From a virus, in IMG/VR virus record IMGVR_UViG_3300028840_001074, positions 1-35,497 of that record: a stretch of 35,497 nt of DNA. The stretch is one strand, 5' to 3'. This document shows positions 8,182 to 14,719 of this stretch, piece after piece. The notes beneath the pieces were generated by a model. It saw nothing but the letters and a program-made list of their open reading frames with translations, ran no database searches and had not been told where the DNA came from. Every line of letters starts with the position of its first letter. Position 1 is the stretch's first letter. Position numbers and translations under genes: made by a program.

Positions 8182-9980
8182 TTAGCATCCCCATATCTTT
8201 TACAAACTGCGATGTCTACCTTGAGCGGGATGTTGGGCATCCACGGTGGCGGACGGGTCATGATGTCTTCGATGGTCTTACAAGCCTTTGTAACCTCGGC
8301 GTCCGGCACGACGCAGACAATCTCGTCGTACACGGTGTGGGCGACGCGGTGGTGACGGGCGATCTCGATAAGTTGCCGGGACACCACGATCCACGCCAGT
8401 GCCTGCACAAGATTCTCCACCAGCTTGGGCCCGTACATGCGGCGCTCTTCCCGCCCGTAGTAATACACCCACCCGTCCGTCTGCCGGTGCAGCTTGGGGT
8501 AGGTCAGGGTCATGCCGTTGGGCAGTATGATGCGGCCCTTCTTGATGGATATTGGCCCGGCCTCGATGTCGTTGCCTTGATACAGGCCGTGGTTTATCCA
8601 GTGGTCGGCTACCTTCCACAGCGTGACGATGCTGTTGTTGATGCTGCGGTACTTCGCCACAGTCTCACGGCACACATCATCCGTGGCAATGTGTCCGTAG
8701 TTCGACAGCATCTTCTGGTAGGTGATCCACCCGGCCCCGTACCCGAGGCTGAGGATGGCGACCTTGCCCACGAACCGCTGCTCTTTCGTCACATCCTGAA
8801 AGGGCACGTTGTACAGCCGCGCCGCAAACGCCGTGTACACGTCGATGCCGTCCCGGAAGTCCTTCACCAGATCGTCCTGTCCTGCCAGCACGGCCGTCAT
8901 CCTCGCCTCGATCTGGGCCTGATCCGCCACGATAAGCGAATGACCCTCCGGGGCCATGATCGCGTTCCTCAGCGCCGAGCCCCGGGGCAAGTTGAGCATG
9001 TTGACCTTCTCCGTGCCGCCCGGCCTGCCGGTGTGGGCCCGGTAGTATCCCATCGGCACCGACATTATGCCGGTCTCCTTGGTGAGGTCTAGGATGCGTT
9101 GCATCCGGGTCTGGTCGATGGTGGACTTCGCGTGGACGCGGGCCTTCGCCACCGTCGCCACCACCGGGTCGTGGTGGTTGCACAACTCTGCCATGCCCGC
9201 GTCGGTCTTGGCGAACGCATACGTAGTTTTCAGCGGGTTGGACGGGCTGGGCTTGGTGGGTGGCAATACCCCGTTTTGCTCCAGCCAGTTGGCAAACCTC
9301 AAGTTGGACATCAAGACGTCCCGCCCGGCCCCGTATGCCAGTGCGGTGTCCAGCACCCTGTCTTTCTCGGCGATAAGCTCTACCAGCGCGTCATCGAGCA
9401 GTTCGCGGTCCACCGCCAGCACCGGTTCCACGTACATGCGGATGATCTCGTGGATCAACCGCAGCTCGTCGGGTGGCGTCAGGCGCACCAGCATCTTGTA
9501 GACGTTGTAGGTGATCTCGACGTCGTTCGAGCAGTACCCGGCATAGCGGAGGAGGGCGTCCGGCGAAAAGTCGTCGTAGTTCATGTTCAGGGCATCCTCC
9601 ACCTCCGTGCCCTTCTCCCCGAGGCCCAGCGCCTCCACGACCTTCTTCAGCGCCACCGAGCCGGTGAACGGGTACAGCACCGGCCGGGCCATGGACATGG
9701 TGTCCACATACAGCGCCGGCCGGTGCCCGTACCGCCAGTTCAGTATCGCAGCGTCGAACGCGGTGTTGTAAGCGACGAGGGCTGTGTTTGCCCAGTCAAC
9801 CCCGTCAAGGAACGCCGGAATGTCGTCCCGGTAGACGACCTGTGTTGGCTCGTCGCCAAATTTATACCCGAGCATGATAGCCTCGAACTCGTCGCCACGA
9901 ATGTATTCCTCCGTGGTCATCACGCGAAGGCTATAATCCCGAGAATAGTATGTCTCGAAGTCTATAGTAAGCGGTTTCAT
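8178..9980 (-). CDS. Family A DNA polymerase with 3'-5' exonuclease domain
   Basis: I start at ATG 9980 (MKPLTID), behind GGAG, giving 600 residues. The exonuclease domain is intact: Asp7-x-Glu9 (IDFETYY), Asn72...Asp76 (YNTAFD) and Tyr149...Asp153 (YCSND). The polymerase domain has motif A VADQAQIEAR (351-360), O-helix KVAILSLGYG (406-415) and motif C HTVYDEIV (548-555, Asp552). By alignment with E. coli Pol I (KAINFGLIYG), the Phe762 position is Leu410 here. Motif C has Tyr-Asp-Glu where His-Asp-Glu is usual. A sigma70-like promoter lies directly before the start. This is the replicative polymerase working with the primase-helicase at 308-3223. Confidence 0.93.
   Translation of the reverse strand: MKPLTIDFETYYSRDYSLRVMTTEEYIRGDEFEAIMLGYKFGDEPTQVVYRDDIPAFLDGVDWANTALVAYNTAFDAAILNWRYGHRPALYVDTMSMARPVLYPFTGSVALKKVVEALGLGEKGTEVEDALNMNYDDFSPDALLRYAGYCSNDVEITYNVYKMLVRLTPPDELRLIHEIIRMYVEPVLAVDRELLDDALVELIAEKDRVLDTALAYGAGRDVLMSNLRFANWLEQNGVLPPTKPSPSNPLKTTYAFAKTDAGMAELCNHHDPVVATVAKARVHAKSTIDQTRMQRILDLTKETGIMSVPMGYYRAHTGRPGGTEKVNMLNLPRGSALRNAIMAPEGHSLIVADQAQIEARMTAVLAGQDDLVKDFRDGIDVYTAFAARLYNVPFQDVTKEQRFVGKVAILSLGYGAGWITYQKMLSNYGHIATDDVCRETVAKYRSINNSIVTLWKVADHWINHGLYQGNDIEAGPISIKKGRIILPNGMTLTYPKLHRQTDGWVYYYGREERRMYGPKLVENLVQALAWIVVSRQLIEIARHHRVAHTVYDEIVCVVPDAEVTKACKTIEDIMTRPPPWMPNIPLKVDIAVCKRYGDAK
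8278..8293. repeat. Dispersed palindrome, copy 5 (variant, inside DNA polymerase)
   Basis: TTACAAGCCTTTGTAA, one mismatch between the arms. It encodes VTKACK near the polymerase C-terminus. The central CC is on the plus strand, so it is in the opposite orientation to most leftward copies. Confidence 0.6.
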
Positions 9981-9989
9981 AGCTTCTCC

Positions 9990-10018
9990 ATTATACAGAG
10001 GGTAGATGTATAACTCAA
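9990..10018 (-). promoter_or_regulatory. Sigma70-like promoter directly upstream of DNA polymerase
   Basis: On the minus strand TTGAGT (10018-10013), a 17-base spacer and TATAAT (9995-9990). GGAGAAGCT and then ATG follow at once. A normal start point 6-7 bases after the -10 box would leave only about 3 bases before the ATG, so any such transcript would be nearly leaderless. The spacer begins TATACA, as in the 22019 promoter. Confidence 0.5.
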
Positions 10019-10755
10019 GAGTTTCTAAACTGGTGCTGGCCCGGAGGCTCCTGATCTCCGAGAACAGCAGAAAAAGCCAGCCAGTTGGACACGGCCTTGA
10101 TGGCATACAAAATCTTTGTACGCTTCTCTATGTATTTTTCCGCACCGTCTTCAGAGAAGTTCAGTCCGGGCTCGGGCAGTGACCGCGCGACCGTAGGGCC
10201 GAGTTTGGACACCACGTCTTGCGGTAGAATACTTATGCTGTCCGGCCACATCAGGCGCAGGTGCCCGACAGTGCGGCATACGAACAGCAAGTCTCCTATA
10301 ATGCCTCTGACAAACTCTCCTTCCGTGTACTCTCTCTCGCAGGCTTCCAGCCACGCCCTAGCTTCTGGATATAGTGGGTGGTCCCTGTGTATGACGTAGC
10401 ACTCGTTGTGAGCACCCCACAACCCTACGTAAGGGCCACCGCCAGAAAAGTACATGCGGTTGGCCCGGAACATGCCCCACACCTTGTGGGCACCCTCCTT
10501 GCTTGAAACATCCCAGTCTTCCAGTCTCCACGGAAAATCTCTCGTCTCTTCCATCGGCTGGCGGTTTTTGTTCGGCCAACATTCTTTCAGCTCCTCCGCC
10601 ATCTTATAAATTTCCGGCGGAATGATAGCCTCCATAAATGTTTTCTCGTCGCATAGCGGCATGTTCTGGATCATATACATTCGCCGTTTTATAAGTTTAT
10701 CAGTTGCGTCAATGATCTGTCTTTCAAGTTTTTGCGTGATGGCTATGGATGCCAT
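10015..10755 (-). CDS. Hypothetical protein, 246 residues
   Basis: I do not recognise this protein. The start ATG at 10755 follows AAAAGGAG and belongs to the conserved CTCAACTGA leader. An upstream in-frame start at 10815 would read through the palindromic hairpin and is rejected. The N-terminus is helical (TQKLERQIIDATDKLIKRRMYMI). The middle holds several Trp and an ECYVIHRDHPLYPEARAWLEACEREY segment. The C-terminus has another helical region ending in DQEPPGQHQFRNS. No catalytic motif or membrane span stands out. Its end lies 34 bases before the DNA polymerase ATG and overlaps the -35 box of that promoter. Confidence 0.72.
   Translation of the reverse strand: MASIAITQKLERQIIDATDKLIKRRMYMIQNMPLCDEKTFMEAIIPPEIYKMAEELKECWPNKNRQPMEETRDFPWRLEDWDVSSKEGAHKVWGMFRANRMYFSGGGPYVGLWGAHNECYVIHRDHPLYPEARAWLEACEREYTEGEFVRGIIGDLLFVCRTVGHLRLMWPDSISILPQDVVSKLGPTVARSLPEPGLNFSEDGAEKYIEKRTKILYAIKAVSNWLAFSAVLGDQEPPGQHQFRNS
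10106..10120. repeat. Dispersed palindrome, copy 6 (variant, inside a gene)
   Basis: TACAAAATCTTTGTA, arms TACAAA and TTTGTA around ATC-type centre bases. It lies inside the 10015-10755 gene, where it encodes RTKILYA. Confidence 0.55.
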
Positions 10756-10766
10756 GATATATCTCC

Positions 10767-10813
10767 TTTTCAGTTGAGAGAGGTGGGCCATACAAACCTT
10801 TGTAAGGCCCACC
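10767..10813 (-). promoter_or_regulatory. Hairpin containing the dispersed palindrome (copy 7) plus CTCAACTGAAAAGGAG leader
   Basis: GGTGGGCC (10782-10789) and GGCCCACC (10806-10813) flank the palindrome ATACAAACCTTTGTAA (10790-10805), giving a long near-perfect hairpin between the VWA gene stop (10819) and the next gene. No T-run follows on either strand, so it is not a standard terminator. On the minus strand it leads into CTCTCAACTGAAAAGGAG and the ATG at 10755. Confidence 0.65.
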
Positions 10814-10818
10814 ACATA

Positions 10819-12099
10819 CTAGATTGTTATATTGAGAACCTCGCCAAACGGTGCCTCCGACACGTCGGTGGTGGACACCCAGATGACAGGGTACGGAGGC
10901 GGAGACTCAGGGAATGAGCCATACATGTCGGTGAGGTAGATCAGCGCGTCAGGCCGGATATTCTCCTCGTCCAGCCACTCGAACACCGGCACGAAGCTGG
11001 TGCCGCCACCGCCCTTGAGCTTGTGCTGGAAGAAGTGCTCCAGATCACCCGCCGTGGTCAGCTCCGCCTCGTCGTACACCCGGGCGTCGCAGGGCATGGC
11101 GATAAGCCGCTCCGGCACCGTGTCGGTGAGGATGGACTGCATCTCGCCGGCAAACGCCGCCAGCTCGTCCGTGCCGATCGAACCCGAAGTGTCCACTGCA
11201 ACCACGACAACGCCCGCCCCGTAGCCAGTGTGGCCGGGGAGGACGATGCTGTACTGGTGCATGGCCCGACGGTTGACCTTGCGCCACGAGGTGGACTCGT
11301 AGGAGATGGCGTTGTTGACGGCGTGGCGGAGCTTCTCCTTCCATGTGATCTGCGGTTCGAGAAACTGCTCGACGAACCGCTCCAGTGACCCGGGCAGGTT
11401 GCCGATGGCCTTGGCGTTGGCAGCGGCAGCAGCCACGGCCTGCTTCCAGCCCTCCTCATCTGACGCCTGCGCCGGGGTCTCCCCGGAGGTGATGTGGGTG
11501 TCGTGGGGGATGCCTACGCCCTCCGCTACGGCCTTCTCCCGGGCCGTGACGGGGGTTTCGTCGTTCTCCCCTGCCTCGCCCCCGCCCTCGCCTCCTCCGT
11601 CGCCATCCTCGCCGCTCCCTGAGCCCTCGCCAGAGCCTGCTTGGCTGCTTTGTGGGGGTGGTGGGTAACGCTTGAGCAGATCGCGGTACACGTCATCTAC
11701 CAGCCATGTGTCGTTGTACTTCTTGTCCAGCAGCCAGCCTTCCTTGATCCTGCCGATCTTGGCGGAGATGAGGGTGGGGTTGATCACCAAGTCGCCCGCC
11801 ACGTTCCAAATGAACGGACTGAAGTCCCTGCCGTCGAACCCGGCGTCTTTGTAGAACTTGCTGCGGGGGATGTGCATGAACATGGCGTGGCCGATCTCGT
11901 GACACAGGGCAAACACCCGTTCCTGCACCGTGAGTGTGTCGAAGTATTCCCGGTTGACGAGCAGGCGATAACCGTCGGTCGCCAGCGTGGGGATGTAGTC
12001 GGCATAGGCCAGCTTCATCTTGTCGTAGTAGAGCGACGAGAAGAAGGGGGCGTATGCCATCAAAGCCGTGACGGCCTCAGTCATTTGTTGGTGTTTCAT
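10819..12099 (-). CDS. Metallopeptidase-like / VWA domain protein (DUF2201 type)
   Basis: A 426-residue protein with two parts. Residues 1-110 resemble the putative metallopeptidase domain of DUF2201 proteins and hold ALCHEIGHAMFMH, an intact HExxH zinc motif (His67, Glu68, His71). A linker at about 145-185 is almost only Pro, Gly, Ser, Glu and Asp. The C-terminal part is a von Willebrand A-like domain with VAVDTSGSIG (Asp303, Ser305, Ser307), the MIDAS motif that binds Mg2+. DUF2201 proteins are usually encoded with a MoxR-type AAA+ ATPase, and one lies at 14716-15834. The pair probably forms a chaperone-like or remodelling complex. Its target in the phage is unknown. The start ATG at 12099 follows AGGAGG. 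Confidence 0.82.
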   Translation of the reverse strand: MKHQQMTEAVTALMAYAPFFSSLYYDKMKLAYADYIPTLATDGYRLLVNREYFDTLTVQERVFALCHEIGHAMFMHIPRSKFYKDAGFDGRDFSPFIWNVAGDLVINPTLISAKIGRIKEGWLLDKKYNDTWLVDDVYRDLLKRYPPPPQSSQAGSGEGSGSGEDGDGGGEGGGEAGENDETPVTAREKAVAEGVGIPHDTHITSGETPAQASDEEGWKQAVAAAAANAKAIGNLPGSLERFVEQFLEPQITWKEKLRHAVNNAISYESTSWRKVNRRAMHQYSIVLPGHTGYGAGVVVVAVDTSGSIGTDELAAFAGEMQSILTDTVPERLIAMPCDARVYDEAELTTAGDLEHFFQHKLKGGGGTSFVPVFEWLDEENIRPDALIYLTDMYGSFPESPPPYPVIWVSTTDVSEAPFGEVLNITI

Positions 12100-12415
12100 T
12101 GTGCCTCCTGTTTTCAGTTGAGTAGTTGCTATGGTGAGCCGCTATGCGGATCACGCTATGCACGTTGAGAACCATGCTCTTTTCGGTTTCGACGAAAGCA
12201 GCCGTGCGGTAGACGTTATCAAGCCCCTTCGAGTCCCACGAACAGGCAAAGCCGCCATAGATGTTTTTCTTGAGGTACTCAGCCTCGTCCAGCAGGGTGA
12301 TGAGTACATCGAACTCCGGGTCGTCAGGCATTACGCGGTAAAACGGTCTCACCGCAGTGCCTTGCTCTATCCGGCCCGTCATCCACAGGTACGCCAGTAA
12401 ATCTCCTTGCTTCAT
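12077..12415 (-). CDS. Small protein of a phage paralogue family, member A
   Basis: 112 residues beginning KQGDLLAYLWMTG. It shares its first 14 residues, apart from the last position, with the next gene upstream, and their 5' DNA is a 49-base exact repeat. The family pattern is a hydrophobic start, then DDPEFDVLITLLDEAEYLKK (about 31-50), then a beta-like end. Its C-terminus overlaps the start of the VWA gene by 23 bases. The ATG overlaps the stop of member B as ATGA. Function unknown; the tight linkage to the MoxR/VWA genes suggests a shared process. Confidence 0.75.
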   Translation of the reverse strand: MKQGDLLAYLWMTGRIEQGTAVRPFYRVMPDDPEFDVLITLLDEAEYLKKNIYGGFACSWDSKGLDNVYRTAAFVETEKSMVLNVHSVIRIAAHHSNYSTENRRHNETPTND

Positions 12416-12426
12416 GGCACCTCCTC
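12378..12426. repeat. 49-base exact direct repeat, copy 1
   Basis: Spans the 5' end and ribosome site of the 12415 gene. It is identical to 12689-12737 and marks a recent tandem duplication of the small gene. Confidence 0.9.
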
Positions 12427-12726
12427 GCGCCTCTTGTTTTGGTGAACCCTTGCTACGGCAGCTAACTCATCAATGTTGATGCACAGACCTCCAATAGACG
12501 GAACAAATGCGACGGTCAGGTAGCGGCCTAGTAGACCTCCTCGCCCCCGCCATACACGAGACACCCCGTGATATGGGGGTTTTTCGTGGAGGTACTCAGT
12601 TGATTTGAGCAGGTCTATAAGTATGGCAAACTCCGGGTCATCTTCGCTTATTACGTAGTGTGGCTTGGGTGGACTGGTTACTTTCCCGGTCATCCACAGG
12701 TACGCCAGTAAATCTCCTTGCTTCAT
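12412..12726 (-). CDS. Small protein of a phage paralogue family, member B
   Basis: 104 residues, MKQGDLLAYLWMTGKVT at the start, then YVISEDDPEFAILIDLLKSTEYLHEK, clearly parallel to member A (YRVMPDDPEFDVLITLLDEAEYLKK). The middle differs more, with an Arg/Gly-rich VWRGRGGLLGRYL segment. The stop overlaps the member A start as ATGA, and its own ATG overlaps the member C stop in the same way. The gene probably arose by tandem duplication and has diverged outside the first 40 residues or so. Confidence 0.75.
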   Translation of the reverse strand: MKQGDLLAYLWMTGKVTSPPKPHYVISEDDPEFAILIDLLKSTEYLHEKPPYHGVSRVWRGRGGLLGRYLTVAFVPSIGGLCINIDELAAVARVHQNKRREEVP

Positions 12727-12737
12727 GGCACCTCCTC
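12689..12737. repeat. 49-base exact direct repeat, copy 2
   Basis: Identical to 12378-12426; covers the start and ribosome site of the 12726 gene. Confidence 0.9.
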
Positions 12738-13070
12738 CGGCACGTCGAGCGGGTAGATGGACAGGGAGAATGACTCACCCGTAGGCAGCAACTCCGAGAT
12801 ATCGGCGGATGATCCAGCACAAGCGATAAGCTCCTGCTTGTAATCGGGTTCACTCCGGTCCATCAGGTGGTGGTACTTTTCTTTCAGGAAGAAGTCCGGC
12901 AGCCCCATGGTGTCGGGGCGCAGTTCCAGACACTCCATGTTTTTCAGAAAGTCCAGCACTGCCGGGTAGCGCGGGTCGGTGTTGGATACAGTGTATGAGT
13001 ACATGGTTCTGCGTTCGTCTTCGCCGAACATGACGAACAGAAACGATACGAGTTTGGCTCTTGCAGACAT
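12723..13070 (-). CDS. Small protein of a phage paralogue family, member C
   Basis: 115 residues. The N-terminal KLVSFLFVMFGE is hydrophobic but too short and mixed for a clear membrane span. YSYTVSNTDPRYPAVLDFLKNMECLE at 24-49 matches the central pattern of members A and B (Y-x-V...DP-x-[YF]-x-x-[VL]-[LI]-x-x-L). The tail is acidic. The ATG at 13070 follows AAGGAG. The operon order places it directly after the DUF3150-like gene. Confidence 0.72.
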   Translation of the reverse strand: MSARAKLVSFLFVMFGEDERRTMYSYTVSNTDPRYPAVLDFLKNMECLELRPDTMGLPDFFLKEKYHHLMDRSEPDYKQELIACAGSSADISELLPTGESFSLSIYPLDVPEEVP

Positions 13071-13099
13071 GGTTTCTCCTTCGCCACGTCCCTGTGGCT

Positions 13100-13115
13100 T
13101 TACAAAGGTTTGTAA
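13100..13115. repeat. Dispersed palindrome, copy 8
   Basis: An exact TTACAAAGGTTTGTAA directly after the stop codon (13116-13118) of the DUF3150-like gene and about 30 bases before the member C start. Confidence 0.85.
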
Positions 13116-14015
13116 TTACTCCTCGGTTGCGAGTCCTGCTTCGAACATGCGGCCCACCAAGTTGTTCGCCTTCTCAGCGAACGCACCTCGACTGGCCTTG
13201 GCCCCGTCCTTGTCGATCCCACCGAAGGTCTGCTCGATCTCGGTGATGATGGCGTCGAACTCGGGGTTGTGCGTCACGTTCATGTGCTTGATGATCTTCA
13301 GCACGTCACGCAGGTGGTCGTAGTGGGAGTCGTAGACAGCCTTGTCGGCGTCGGCCAGAGATTCGTGAATCTTCTCCAGCTTCTCCTTGAGGTCATGCCA
13401 CGTCACCCTGACCACCTCATCGAACTGCGACTGCACGATCGAAGAGACGTTCTTGCCGAACGCCTCCTGAAAGTTCTCAGGCAGGTAGATGAAGTCGTTG
13501 CTGTCGGGGATAGGCCAAGGCTTCACGTTGAACCCAAACCGGTCAGCAATGGTTTCGGCTTCGGGATACACCACGTAGTCAACCAGCGACCCGAGGTTAT
13601 CCTTCGCCCGTTCCACGGCTGCCGGGTAGGCGTCCTGAAACCGTTGTGCCGCACTCCGCACCTTGCCAAGCTGCTTGCCCTGCACATCGAAATACTCAGG
13701 GATCAGGTTGTTGACGATGAGCCCCATGCCCTTCTCCGGCCACTGCCGGGTGAGGCGGGTGTGGTTCTCGTACGCCACGCGCAAAGCGGCGTGGGCTTCT
13801 TGGTACTCCTTGTCCGCACCGGGGAGCAGGAACAGGCTGGCCTTGCCAATGTCCAGCCGCTTGGCCCCGTGCATCTTGGCGATCTCCAGCAGCACTCGCT
13901 TGGAGTTGACCTCCGCCCGCCATGTGTGTGACGTGAACTGCATGAGCACCGCAACCTCACGCGGGGATGCTACTTTCTTGATGTCTTCAAACCCTATGTT
14001 GAGAGCTTCGTTCAT
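13116..14015 (-). CDS. DUF3150-like protein
   Basis: I start at ATG 14015 (MNEALNIGFEDIKKV), behind AGAGGAAG, giving 299 residues. The protein is mostly helical and charged, with a long helical region at about 195-255 (FDEVVRVTWHDLKEKLEKIHESLADADK). The layout and its place between a MoxR ATPase and a VWA protein agree with the DUF3150 family, often found in phages and plasmids with these partners. I assign the family from memory of its context and general form, so the match needs a profile search. Its molecular function is not known to me. It overlaps the upstream gene by 29 bases. Confidence 0.6.
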   Translation of the reverse strand: MNEALNIGFEDIKKVASPREVAVLMQFTSHTWRAEVNSKRVLLEIAKMHGAKRLDIGKASLFLLPGADKEYQEAHAALRVAYENHTRLTRQWPEKGMGLIVNNLIPEYFDVQGKQLGKVRSAAQRFQDAYPAAVERAKDNLGSLVDYVVYPEAETIADRFGFNVKPWPIPDSNDFIYLPENFQEAFGKNVSSIVQSQFDEVVRVTWHDLKEKLEKIHESLADADKAVYDSHYDHLRDVLKIIKHMNVTHNPEFDAIITEIEQTFGGIDKDGAKASRGAFAEKANNLVGRMFEAGLATEE

Positions 14016-14343
14016 TTGTTTCTTCCTCTTTTTTGAGTAAAAAATCCAGTACGTTCTTGTACACGTACAGCGTTTCACCTCCGCCCCGTTCTTTATGGAG
14101 TTTCGCCAGTATGAACTTGTTCCTAGGGGAGCCGATATCTAACCGATACACCGTGACCCATGTGCTGGGCGATGCAAACTTCACACCCACAGCGTCCAGC
14201 AGCGTTTTGATGTGGGCGATGTGGGCTTCGTGCCTCGTCCTGAAGTATTGCAGGTACGCCATGTTGCCGTTGACCTTATCTGCACACACGAACAGGTACA
14301 CGGCAAGGGCCCGCACGGGCCCCACCTCTCCCGGTTCACTCAT
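13987..14343 (-). CDS. Small protein of a phage paralogue family, member D
   Basis: 118 residues from ATG 14343, behind GAGGAG. The N-terminus has ALAVYLFVCAD. The centre has YFRTRHEAHIAHIKTLLDAVG (about 30-50). The C-terminus has LYVYKNVLDFLLKKEEETNE. Both the centre and the C-terminus are matched in member E (YQTANPHHIAHVLKLF and VVYPDTLNLLLESEEKTNE), so the two are paralogues and probably distant relatives of members A-C. Function unknown. Confidence 0.72.
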   Translation of the reverse strand: MSEPGEVGPVRALAVYLFVCADKVNGNMAYLQYFRTRHEAHIAHIKTLLDAVGVKFASPSTWVTVYRLDIGSPRNKFILAKLHKERGGGETLYVYKNVLDFLLKKEEETNERSSQHRV

Positions 14344-14719
14344 TGGTTTTCTCCTCACTTTCGAGTAATAAATTAAGCGTGTCCGGGTACACCACCAGCA
14401 CGTCGGTATCTTTCGGTCGATACGTCATTGCCAGAATAGCGGTGAACTCACGCTTGCCTGTTTCGTTGGAGGCGACGTCTACCACGAGTTTCGCATACAG
14501 GTATTTCCTGCCCGGCAACGCCTCATCGTTCGCGTGGATAAGCCAGTTGGACACGAGAGACGAAGCCTTGAACAGTTTCAGTACGTGGGCGATGTGGTGA
14601 GGGTTTGCAGTCTGGTAAAAGTGAGGGCTTGTGCCCTCACTCCTGAAAGCATCTACCCACTCGACCTCCTCGAAACTCATGAAGATGAACGCCGCTGCCT
14701 CCCTGAGCGCGGAGGTCAT
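14336..14719 (-). CDS. Small protein of a phage paralogue family, member E
   Basis: 127 residues from ATG 14719, which overlaps the MoxR stop as ATGA; no independent ribosome site is obvious, so it is likely translated by coupling. The N-terminal REAAAFIFMSFEE is like the opening of members C and D. HHIAHVLKLFKAS and the ending LLLESEEKTNE match member D. An in-frame start further upstream (14767) lies inside the MoxR gene and is less likely. Confidence 0.72.
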   Translation of the reverse strand: MTSALREAAAFIFMSFEEVEWVDAFRSEGTSPHFYQTANPHHIAHVLKLFKASSLVSNWLIHANDEALPGRKYLYAKLVVDVASNETGKREFTAILAMTYRPKDTDVLVVYPDTLNLLLESEEKTNE

